Below, piece by piece: positions 55,622 through 62,353 of a DNA stretch of 64,000 nt; positions within the stretch are counted from its first letter, which is position 1; each line of letters begins with the position of its first letter. The DNA lies in assembly GCF_965249985.1 (NCBI RefSeq), contig NZ_OZ252280.1. One strand, given 5' to 3'. Under the pieces are notes generated by a model. The model ran no database searches and had not been told where the DNA came from. It saw only the letters and a list, made by a program, of their open reading frames with translations. The translations under genes were made by a program, and so were the position numbers. Source of the DNA: Algiphilus sp022763315. Lineage in GTDB: Bacteria > Pseudomonadota > Gammaproteobacteria > Nevskiales > Nevskiaceae.

Positions 55622-57001
55622 TCAGGCGCTGATGGCGAGAGACTGCGAAGCGGCGCGCAAACGTGCCGGCGGGATGCCAAGCGCCTCGCGGTACTTGGCA
55701 ACAGTGCGGCGGGCGACACGAATGCCGCGCTCGGCGAGCCGGGTGGCAATGGCGGCGTCATCCAGCGGGGCGCGCGGGTCTTCGCCCGCAACGAAGCGGC
55801 GCACCAGCGCACGGGCGGCGGTATTCGATACCGCGCAGCCGACGCCGAAGCCCGCTCCGAAGAAGTGCTTGAGCTCGAAGATGCCGCGCGGGGTGACGAC
55901 GTACTTGCCACAGGTCACGCGCGAGACGGTGGACTCGTGGACGCCCACCTCGCCGGCGATCTCGCGCAGCGTCATCGGCGCCAGGGCTTCCTCCCCACCG
56001 GCGAGAAAGGCGTACTGCCGACGGAAGATCGCGTGGGTGACCTTGAGCAAGGTATCGGCGCGCTGCGCGAGGCCGCGCAGGAACCAGCGCGCCTCATACA
56101 GCTGCTGCTTCATCGCTGGCGCCGGTGCGGCGGATGCTTCCAGGGCACGCAGATAATGCGGATTCACGCGCAGCCGCGGCGTGGCAAATTCGGACAGGGT
56201 GACCGTCCAGCGGCCATCGAGCTGCGCCACCACCACATCGGGATAGACCGCGGCACCTTCGGCACTGGCGCGACCAGGATGCGGGTCGAGACGGCGCAGC
56301 AGCGCGAGGGCTGCGGCAAATGCCGCGTCGTCCAGGCGCAGTTCGCGCTGCACGATGCCGATCTCGCGACCCGCCAGGCGCTCCAGCCCAGCGCCGACAA
56401 TGGCCAGCGCATCACGCACCGCGTCGCTCGGCGTCATGGCGCGTAGCTGAAGGGCAAAGCATTCCGCCAGATCGCGCGCCCCGAAGCCGGCCGGCGCCAG
56501 CTTCTGGATCAACGCCAGAGCGGATACCAGCTCGCCGGTCGGGAAGCCCGTGCGACAGGCGATATCGTGCAGGTCCTCCTCCAGCCAGCCGCGCTCATCG
56601 AGCGCTTCCAGCACCGCGAAGGCGGCGGCCAATGCGCGGGGACTGCGGCACTCCATCGGCAGCTCGCGCGCCAGGCGCGCAACGGGATCGGAGACTTCCG
56701 GAGCGGCGATCGGCACTTCCGCATCCTCACCGCCGGCGCAGCCGGCCATCGGCGCGTAGCTGTCGTCCCAGTTGGAGTCCAGCGTGATCTCGTCTTGGGC
56801 GTCCTCTGCCTGTGTTTCGGCGTCGCTGGCCTCGTCATCGTGTTCGACGCCTTCCGGCTCGAGCATGACGTTGTTCTCCAGCCACTGGTGGACTTCCTGC
56901 TCCAGCTCCTGCGCGCTCAAACCGAGGATTCGGATCTGTTGCGCGAGCTGTGGGTTGAGTGTCTGCCGACCGCCTTGCTGTTGTGAGAAATCAACACGCA
57001 T
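55622..57001 (-). CDS. rpoN2: Second RNA polymerase sigma-54 factor (RpoN2)
   Basis: The 459-aa protein has region I (RQTLNPQLAQQIRILGLSAQELEQEVHQWLENN, divergent from the usual QLxMTPQLQQAI), an acidic region II, the core-binding region and the C-terminal helix-turn-helix. The intact RpoN box is ARRTVAKYRE at residues 430-439. Its place beside fleQ inside a flagellar cluster, as in Xanthomonas, suggests it is a flagellar paralogue and that the main rpoN is elsewhere. The start is the only sensible one. The 208 bases upstream, before the next gene, hold no ORF and may carry its promoter. Confidence 0.9.
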   Translation of the reverse strand: MRVDFSQQQGGRQTLNPQLAQQIRILGLSAQELEQEVHQWLENNVMLEPEGVEHDDEASDAETQAEDAQDEITLDSNWDDSYAPMAGCAGGEDAEVPIAAPEVSDPVARLARELPMECRSPRALAAAFAVLEALDERGWLEEDLHDIACRTGFPTGELVSALALIQKLAPAGFGARDLAECFALQLRAMTPSDAVRDALAIVGAGLERLAGREIGIVQRELRLDDAAFAAALALLRRLDPHPGRASAEGAAVYPDVVVAQLDGRWTVTLSEFATPRLRVNPHYLRALEASAAPAPAMKQQLYEARWFLRGLAQRADTLLKVTHAIFRRQYAFLAGGEEALAPMTLREIAGEVGVHESTVSRVTCGKYVVTPRGIFELKHFFGAGFGVGCAVSNTAARALVRRFVAGEDPRAPLDDAAIATRLAERGIRVARRTVAKYREALGIPPARLRAASQSLAISA

Positions 57002-57209
57002 GTGTCTTCCCCTTCTTGTGACCTCTTCCGCTGTACGCCGACACTGTCAGTACCGGCCTTGAGACTGGCGACGAGATTCCGTCGCGATGGATGGATGATT
57101 AGGTAACGGAAGTCCGACGCCCACTCGGCATTCCCGGACACGTGTAAGGGAAAGCCCTACTCCTTCTCGGAGTGGACGAAAGGCGCAGTTTCAGGGGATA
57201 GAAGGGCTT

Positions 57210-57872
57210 TCAGGCCGAGCGGCTTTTCGCCTGCACGGCGCGCACCACAAGGTCGTGCGCAGTGCGGAGCCCGAGCTGCTGCATGAGACGCATGCGATGG
57301 GTTTCCACCGTCTTCACGCCAATGCCGAGCAGCGTGGCAATGTCGCGCGTACTCATGCCGCTGCCGATCAGATCGAAGATCTGGCGCTGACGCGGTGGTA
57401 GCTGGTCGATGGCCGACTGCGGACGGGGCGCGTGGTTGCCATTGAGCAGTTCGCCAACCAGGTCCGCGGGCAGCCAGCTATGCCCCTGCTCCAGCTGACG
57501 CAGGGCTTCCATGCAGCGCTCAAGGGGATCACTGGCGCTGACCAGCGCAGTCGCGCCATGCCGCAGCACGGCGCGCATGATCTCGCGGTCCTGTGGCGCC
57601 AGTACCAGCAAGGAGGCGGTGCTCTGCGCGCCGCGTATCGCATCGAGAAGATCAGTCAGTCGCGCCAGCGGCTGACTCCCACAGTCGACGACGAAAAGGC
57701 GGGCGCCAGTGGCGCGCAAGGCACGACCGAAGCCACTGCCAGGCGGCAGCATATCCACCCGCTTGATGCCACTCTGCTGACGCAGTCCCACTGCCAACAA
57801 TTCGGCCACCGCGTGGTGAGGAGAATGCACGGCGAGATGCACGACTTCGGATCCCTCTGGGTTCCACGGCAT
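57210..57872 (-). CDS. LuxR/NarL-type regulator with a degenerate receiver
   Basis: The 220-aa protein has a C-terminal LuxR helix-turn-helix (LPPRQRQIFDLIGSGMSTRDIATLLGIGVKTVETHRMRLMQQLGL, about 158-205). The N-terminal domain resembles a NarL receiver (about 10-130), but the acidic pair is replaced by HSPHH and the conserved Lys region reads LVSASDP. One Asp remains (FVVDCG). It is probably not controlled by phosphorylation. In Xanthomonas a receiver protein (VemR) is found near rpoN2; this is a different architecture in the same place. It lies between the PilZ-type gene and rpoN2. DNA targets are unknown. Confidence 0.75.
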   Translation of the reverse strand: MPWNPEGSEVVHLAVHSPHHAVAELLAVGLRQQSGIKRVDMLPPGSGFGRALRATGARLFVVDCGSQPLARLTDLLDAIRGAQSTASLLVLAPQDREIMRAVLRHGATALVSASDPLERCMEALRQLEQGHSWLPADLVGELLNGNHAPRPQSAIDQLPPRQRQIFDLIGSGMSTRDIATLLGIGVKTVETHRMRLMQQLGLRTAHDLVVRAVQAKSRSA

Positions 57873-57901
57873 GGTAGCGCCGTACGCGGCGATCGGCAGA
57901 G

Positions 57902-58429
57902 TCAGCTCTGACGTCTGGCAGCAATCTCCCGGCGATGCAACCGGAACAGCAACTGGTTATAGAGTTCCTGCGTGGTGGTATCGGGCGTATCCAGACGGCA
58001 GACCATCCCGTCGTCGTCACTCTCCACGAGCACTGGCAGCGGCAAGGGCATGGGCAACCCCTCCAGGCAATAGAGCAGCAGCCACTGCCGCTCACCCTCG
58101 CTTTCGATACCGTTCAACTCTACGCGCAGCTTATCGGCATAGAGCGTGACCGATCGACTGGCTGGCAAGGGCCGATGGATGGCGAGCAATTCCGCCCCCA
58201 TCCACAGCAACAGGTCCACCTTGGTGTGTAAACGGCGCATGGCGTCCGACACCGTGCTGCTCTCAACGTCCTTTTCGTCGGCTTCCTGGACACCTCCGAG
58301 GCCGCCGATGTCGATAAGACGACTGAGCAGCGTAGCGAAGGGCGTTGGCGCACCGTCGATACGCGGTTGGAAAGCCAGCGGCATGCGCGTGCGCGCCGTC
58401 AGCTCGGTATGCGATTCAGGCGGCTGCAT
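57902..58429 (-). CDS. Atypical PilZ (tPilZ-like) protein in the flagellar cluster
   Basis: The 175-aa protein resembles the atypical PilZ family: an N-terminal helical part LSRLIDIGGLGG..., a LLWMGAELLAIHRPLPASRSVTLYADKLRVEL beta section and a C-terminal helix ELYNQLLFRLHRREI. The RxxxR and (D/N)xSxxG cyclic-di-GMP motifs of ordinary PilZ domains are not readable, as in the tPilZ subgroup that does not bind the nucleotide. It may still form complexes with other c-di-GMP proteins. The start at 58429 overlaps the fliT-like gene by 14 bases; the longer frame to 58666 lies inside that gene. The family call is from pattern and position. Confidence 0.6.
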   Translation of the reverse strand: MQPPESHTELTARTRMPLAFQPRIDGAPTPFATLLSRLIDIGGLGGVQEADEKDVESSTVSDAMRRLHTKVDLLLWMGAELLAIHRPLPASRSVTLYADKLRVELNGIESEGERQWLLLYCLEGLPMPLPLPVLVESDDDGMVCRLDTPDTTTQELYNQLLFRLHRREIAARRQS

Positions 58430-58739
58430 AGGCCCGGCTAACGTCGCGCCCCTTGTGCATGCGCTGCAACTGGCGGCGGGTGTCATCGCGAAGGACCTGT
58501 ACATGCGCGAGCAGGCCCTGGTAGGTGTCGTGCCAACGGCGCAGCACATCCGGCGCGGGGAGTTCACCGCGTACCTGCTGCTCACGCAGCCATTGGCCTT
58601 GGGCGACGGCAAGTGCGAGCGCGTGGTCGTAGTCCCCTGCGAGCAGCGCATTGCTGAGATGCGCACGCATGGCGTCCACGGTATCAGCGCGGCCGGCGTC
58701 GCCCGGCACGATCGGGGGCAAGCGTGCTGGAAGCGTCAT
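58416..58739 (-). CDS. FliT-like flagellar chaperone candidate
   Basis: The 107-aa, mostly helical protein (HLSNALLAGDYDHALALAVAQGQWLREQQ; VQVLRDDTRRQLQRMHKGRDVSRAY) sits directly after fliS, with a 4-base overlap. A FliT-type protein normally stands there, binding FliD and export proteins. Length and helical content fit and its C-terminal residues resemble the family, but sequence similarity is too low to be sure. Confidence 0.6.
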   Translation of the reverse strand: MTLPARLPPIVPGDAGRADTVDAMRAHLSNALLAGDYDHALALAVAQGQWLREQQVRGELPAPDVLRRWHDTYQGLLAHVQVLRDDTRRQLQRMHKGRDVSRAYAAA

Positions 58740-59152
58740 GACGTGACCACCTCGCGTTCCTTGAGGCGGGACGGCAGGAGATCCCAGGCACTCTTGACTT
58801 CGCTGATCAGCTCCGCGACTTCCTGATAGGCCGCGTCATCCTGCTGCGTATTGGCTTCGAAGATGCGGCGGATGCAATAGTCGTACAGGCTGCGCAGCCG
58901 GCTGGTGAGTTCCCCACCCGCTTGCGGATCGAGGATGCCGTCGAGATAGCCGATGATGTCGATGACGCGTGAGCTGTGCAGCCCGCGGGCGGAGGCGTCT
59001 CCGTTGGCAAGGGCGCGACGCGCCTGCGCGATGCGCGACAGGGCGCCGGCGAGCAGGCATTCGATCAGCTGATGCGGTGATTGCTCGGCAGCGTGCGCCA
59101 GGGGACCGGACTGTCCGTAATGATTGACGGCTTGGGCGTAGGCTAGCGACAT
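58736..59152 (-). CDS. fliS: FliS, flagellin export chaperone
   Basis: The 138-aa helical protein shows the FliS pattern: SPHQLIECLLAGALSRIAQARRAL (about 26-50), VIDIIGYLDGILDPQAGGELTSRLRSLYDYCIRRIFEAN (about 64-102). It binds flagellin to stop early assembly. A sigma-28-type promoter lies 31-57 bases upstream, and the fliT-like gene overlaps its end. The position after fliD is standard. Confidence 0.93.
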   Translation of the reverse strand: MSLAYAQAVNHYGQSGPLAHAAEQSPHQLIECLLAGALSRIAQARRALANGDASARGLHSSRVIDIIGYLDGILDPQAGGELTSRLRSLYDYCIRRIFEANTQQDDAAYQEVAELISEVKSAWDLLPSRLKEREVVTS

Positions 59153-59182
59153 GGCGTGAAGCTCTCGGTGGACTCAGACTCT

Positions 59183-59209
59183 TTATCGGTTCGCCAGGGC
59201 GATTCTTGA
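59183..59209 (-). promoter_or_regulatory. Sigma-28-type promoter before fliS
   Basis: On the minus strand TCAA is followed after exactly 15 bases by ACCGATAA, matching TAAA-N15-GCCGATAA at 10 of 12 positions. It sits in the 69-base gap between fliD and fliS and shares its TCAA and spacing with the fliC promoter. Transcription would start near 59177. Confidence 0.7.
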
Positions 59210-59221
59210 GTCATTTTTCAC

Positions 59222-60580
59222 CTATTGTTGGCGTGGAAGCCCCAGCTGCTGGAGCAGGAATTGGCCATCCTGCTGAAGCTGCGCGACGATCGAGTCCAGT
59301 GCCGTGAACTGGCTGCGCAACCGCTGCTCATACTGCTCCATGCGCCGATCCAGCGCCAGCCGATCCTCTTCGATGCGCTCGAGGCGCTGATCCAGCGCGT
59401 CACCGCGCGCGGTCAACAAGCCATTGTCGCCGCTGTAGCCCGAAACGGCGCCGTCAATGCGCCCGGACAGTCCGCTCTGACCCAGCAGGGCGGCCACGCC
59501 GTCCGCATCGGTCGCCATCGCCTCGTTGAAGGCGGCGCGATCAAAACTGATCCGCCCATCCGAATCGGTCTGAATTCCCACCTGGGACAGCACACTGATC
59601 TCGCCGGACTCCACGATATTGAGCGCGCCACGCATGGCGCTCGACAGACTGCGCACGGCAGAGTCGCCAAGCAGCGGGCCAGCGTTGCCGGTTTCCGCGT
59701 TGTAGCGCGTCTGTTGATCAATGACCCGACGCGTGTCGTTGTAGGCATCGACGAAGCGCTGAAGCGCATCGGCCGTGGCATTGTCGTCGCGACGCACGGC
59801 CACATCGAGGCTGGTGCCCGGTTCGGCGCGCGCAATATCGATATCAATGCCGTCGATGACGTTACTGAACTGGTTCGTCGCACTGGTGATCTCGACGCCA
59901 TCGACACGAATGCGCGCATCGCTGGCCGCGGCGATCTGCGTCAGGCTATCGTTGATGCCGTCACCGGCATAGGTCAGCGCGTCCAGCCCACCGTCGCCAC
60001 CGCTGGCGCTCACCGTGATGGTATTGGCCGCACCCGTGGCGTCCGAACTGAAGACGATCTGATCCCCGCTGGCGCCATTGATGACGGTGGCGCGAATGCC
60101 GGGATTGTTCTCCGCATTGTTCACCGCCGCCGCAATCTCGTCGGGTGTTCCTTTGCCCGCGAGCACCTCGATATCGAAGCTGTCACCAGCCAGTGAGAAG
60201 GTCAGCGTGCCAGTGCCGATATCAGCCGCAGGATCAAAGGCCGCGGAGCGCAGCTTCTGCGCCGTGGCCAGCGCTTCCGTCTCCACCGAGAATCGACCCG
60301 TGGTGGCGGTATTCGAAGCCGTCACACTGAAGGGCGCCTCATCCGGCACGTCCACGGAGCGCGACGGCTGGCCGATCTGCTCGGCCAGCGCCGAGGCCTG
60401 GGCGGTCAGCGACGACACCACGCTGGACAGGCTATTGAAGGCACTGGCCTCGTCCTCGATCTGCTTCTCTTCGCGGTTGAGGCGCAGTTCAGGCGCGGCA
60501 CGCTCGGCCTGCAGCAGCTGCCGCGTCATACTTTCGAGGTCGAGCCCCGAGCCGATTCCGGCAAAGCGGATGGGATCCAT
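59222..60580 (-). CDS. fliD: FliD, flagellar filament cap
   Basis: The 452-aa protein has the FliD_N domain (FAGIGSGLDLESMTRQLLQAERAA, residues 5-28), a variable centre and the C-terminal FliD_C coiled coil (VSGYSGDNGLLTARGDALDQRLERIEEDRLALDRRMEQYEQRLRSQF-type, about 375-435). It caps the filament and folds flagellin. A sigma-54-type site lies 41-56 bases upstream, inside the end of flaG. Confidence 0.95.
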   Translation of the reverse strand: MDPIRFAGIGSGLDLESMTRQLLQAERAAPELRLNREEKQIEDEASAFNSLSSVVSSLTAQASALAEQIGQPSRSVDVPDEAPFSVTASNTATTGRFSVETEALATAQKLRSAAFDPAADIGTGTLTFSLAGDSFDIEVLAGKGTPDEIAAAVNNAENNPGIRATVINGASGDQIVFSSDATGAANTITVSASGGDGGLDALTYAGDGINDSLTQIAAASDARIRVDGVEITSATNQFSNVIDGIDIDIARAEPGTSLDVAVRRDDNATADALQRFVDAYNDTRRVIDQQTRYNAETGNAGPLLGDSAVRSLSSAMRGALNIVESGEISVLSQVGIQTDSDGRISFDRAAFNEAMATDADGVAALLGQSGLSGRIDGAVSGYSGDNGLLTARGDALDQRLERIEEDRLALDRRMEQYEQRLRSQFTALDSIVAQLQQDGQFLLQQLGLPRQQ

Positions 60581-60611
60581 CGCGCACCTCCTGGGTTTCG
60601 CGTTCTAACTG

Positions 60612-60926
60612 CTAGGCACTTGCATCCACCGTGCCGCCGCGGGCGTCGGCGATCATGTCGGCCACCCGCAACATCACTTCACTCGGAATCTGGCGCACGA
60701 TCTCGCCCGTTTCCGGATCGCTGATGCGGATGACGACGCGGTCGTTGTCCTCCAGCTCGAAGCGCACATCGGCCGACTGACTGGCCGGCTGCGGCGCCTT
60801 GGAGGGCAGCTGATTGGGAACCGCGGGCTTTGCGGTCGCACTGGGGGCAGGCAGCGCCGGCGGTGCCGTCAGAGCGGTACGCGGCGTTTCCGCCGGGAAG
60901 CGTTCAAGTGAAGAGATCACCATCAT
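60612..60926 (-). CDS. flaG: FlaG, filament-length-related protein
   Basis: The 104-aa protein has a Pro/Ala-rich start and the FlaG domain at the C-terminus: VRFELEDNDRVVIRISDPETGEIVRQIPSEVMLRVADMI. It lies between fliC and fliD, where FlaG affects filament length in Pseudomonas and Aeromonas. I chose the ATG at 60926, which has GGAGGA 6 to 8 bases before it; the GTG at 60941 lies just upstream of that site. A hairpin ends 18 bases before the ATG. Confidence 0.9.
   Translation of the reverse strand: MMVISSLERFPAETPRTALTAPPALPAPSATAKPAVPNQLPSKAPQPASQSADVRFELEDNDRVVIRISDPETGEIVRQIPSEVMLRVADMIADARGGTVDASA
60621..60636 (-). promoter_or_regulatory. Sigma-54-type promoter before fliD, inside flaG
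   Basis: The minus-strand site CGGCACGGTGGATGCA has GG and GC 10 bases apart and a near-perfect GGCACG at -24. It overlaps the last codons of flaG, with the start near 60610 and the fliD ATG at 60580. In Pseudomonas fliD is likewise under FleQ/RpoN control. Confidence 0.7.
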
Positions 60927-60943
60927 GACGTGGTCCTCCACGC

Positions 60944-60962
60944 GTCAGCACGCGGTGCTGAC
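60944..60962 (-). repeat. 8-bp inverted repeat just before the flaG ribosome site
   Basis: GTCAGCAC-GCG-GTGCTGAC has perfect 8-bp arms and a 3-base loop. It lies between the fliC terminator and the flaG GGAGGA site. It could be an RNA hairpin affecting flaG translation, or an operator. Confidence 0.55.
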
Positions 60963-60972
60963 ACGAGACAAA

Positions 60973-61000
60973 GCGGGGGCCGAGCAATCCCGGCCCCCGC
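60973..61000 (-). terminator. Rho-independent terminator after fliC
   Basis: GCGGGGGCCG and CGGCCCCCGC form a perfect 10-bp GC stem with an 8-base loop. On the minus strand it is followed by TTTGT. It lies 33 bases after the fliC stop and should end the flagellin transcript or leave partial read-through into flaG. Confidence 0.85.
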
Positions 61001-61032
61001 GAAACAGCCCCTACCGGACTGAAGGTGACGCA

Positions 61033-62184
61033 TTACCGAAGCAGACTCAGCACGTTCTGCGAAGAGGCGTTGGCCTGGGCCAGCATCGCCGTACCCGCCT
61101 GCTGCAGCACCTGGGTGCGGCTCAGGTTGGCGGTTTCCTTGGCGAAGTCCGCGTCCTGGATGCGCGACCGCGATGCGCTCAGGTTCTCGGAGTTGGTCTG
61201 CAGGTTGGCCACGACGGTCTCGAAGCGGCTCTGCAGCGCACCCAGGTCGGCGCGAGCGCTGTTCACCGTGGTCAGCGCGTCGTCCATCAGCTTGATCGCG
61301 GTCTGGGCGCCGGCAAAGTTGGCCACCGTGGCCGTGTCGATGCCGCTGGCGGTGGTGATGGTGCTGAAGGCGCCGTTGGCGTAGCCAGCGATCGTGGCAT
61401 CGTCGACGGTACCTGCCACCGTGATGGCGGCTTCACTGTTCAGCGTGAGCTGACCGGTGGCGGCGTCGTAGGAGGCGCCTACGCCCGTCTGCTGGGACAC
61501 CTCGTTGATCGCGTCTGCCAGCTGACCGGCACGCTCGGCGGCGCTGCTGGCACCGGCGATGGCGCCGATGTCGGTACCGTTGATGGTCACACCACCCGCG
61601 GCGATGGCACTGGCGAAGCCCGTGATGCCAGAGGCAGCGACACTCAGGCCAGCCGAGGTGTTCTGATCAACCGAACCCAGGGCCGCGGCGTTGGTGTCGG
61701 CGATCGAAGACACGGTGATGGTCTCGCCGGCGTTGGCGCCGACCTGGAACTGCGCACCGGCGAAGGAGCCATCGAGCAGATTCACACCGTTGAAGGTGGT
61801 CTGGTTGGCGACACGGTCGATCTCGGAGACGAGCTGGTTGACTTCCGCCTGCAGGGCGTCGCGATCGGACTGCGAGTTGGTGGCGTTCGAGGACTGCACC
61901 GCCAGCTCACGGATGCGCTGCAGGTTGTTGGTGACCTCGGTCAGCGCGCCTTCGGCGGTCTGGGCGAGGGAGATGCCGTCGTTGGCGTTACGCACGGCCT
62001 GGTTCATGCCGCGGATCTGCGAGGTGAAACGCTCGGAAATCGCGAGGCCGGCGGCGTCGTCCTTGGCGCTGTTGATGCGCAGCCCCGAAGACAGGCGCTC
62101 CATGGAAGTGGCGAGCGAGCTCTGCGTGGCGCCGATGTTGCGCTGCGCCGTCAGGGACATCACGTTGGTGTTGATCGAAAGCAT
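61033..62184 (-). CDS. fliC: FliC, flagellin
   Basis: The 383-aa flagellin has the conserved N-terminal D0/D1 (MLSINTNVMSLTAQRNIGATQSSL-type; LQRIRELAVQSSNATNSQSDR, about 93-113) and C-terminal D0 (SRSRIQDADFAKETANLSRTQVLQQAGTAMLAQAN...) ends, with a short variable centre (about 150-290). It builds the filament. I chose the ATG at 62184, where flagellin homology begins, with AGGAG 8 bases before. Only one flagellin gene is in the window. Confidence 0.98.
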   Translation of the reverse strand: MLSINTNVMSLTAQRNIGATQSSLATSMERLSSGLRINSAKDDAAGLAISERFTSQIRGMNQAVRNANDGISLAQTAEGALTEVTNNLQRIRELAVQSSNATNSQSDRDALQAEVNQLVSEIDRVANQTTFNGVNLLDGSFAGAQFQVGANAGETITVSSIADTNAAALGSVDQNTSAGLSVAASGITGFASAIAAGGVTINGTDIGAIAGASSAAERAGQLADAINEVSQQTGVGASYDAATGQLTLNSEAAITVAGTVDDATIAGYANGAFSTITTASGIDTATVANFAGAQTAIKLMDDALTTVNSARADLGALQSRFETVVANLQTNSENLSASRSRIQDADFAKETANLSRTQVLQQAGTAMLAQANASSQNVLSLLR

Positions 62185-62223
62185 GGCGAAGACTCCTAGT
62201 TCGGGCTTGAGGCCGGTTTGCAA

Positions 62224-62240
62224 GCCCGGCCAAGCCGGGC
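62224..62240 (-). promoter_or_regulatory. GC-rich hairpin in the fliC leader
   Basis: GCCCGGC-TTG-GCCGGGC (minus strand) has perfect 7-bp arms and lies in the roughly 80-base leader between the sigma-28 promoter and the AGGAG site. It may stabilise the flagellin mRNA or bind a regulator. Confidence 0.5.
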
Positions 62241-62273
62241 GATGGTCTGGCGCTCAGTGCGCCTTCGATCCCG

Positions 62274-62300
62274 ATATCGGCCCTACCCCGCCGCCATTGA
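62274..62300 (-). promoter_or_regulatory. Sigma-28-type fliC promoter
   Basis: On the minus strand TCAA lies exactly 15 bases before GCCGATAT, close to the consensus TAAA-N15-GCCGATAA. Transcription would start near 62267. The FliA sigma factor is encoded at 29.5-30.2 kb in this window. Confidence 0.82.
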
Positions 62301-62353
62301 GCCGCTCATGCCGGGTAGCAGCCTGAGTGGTAGGCCGCGACCGACAAGCGGCA

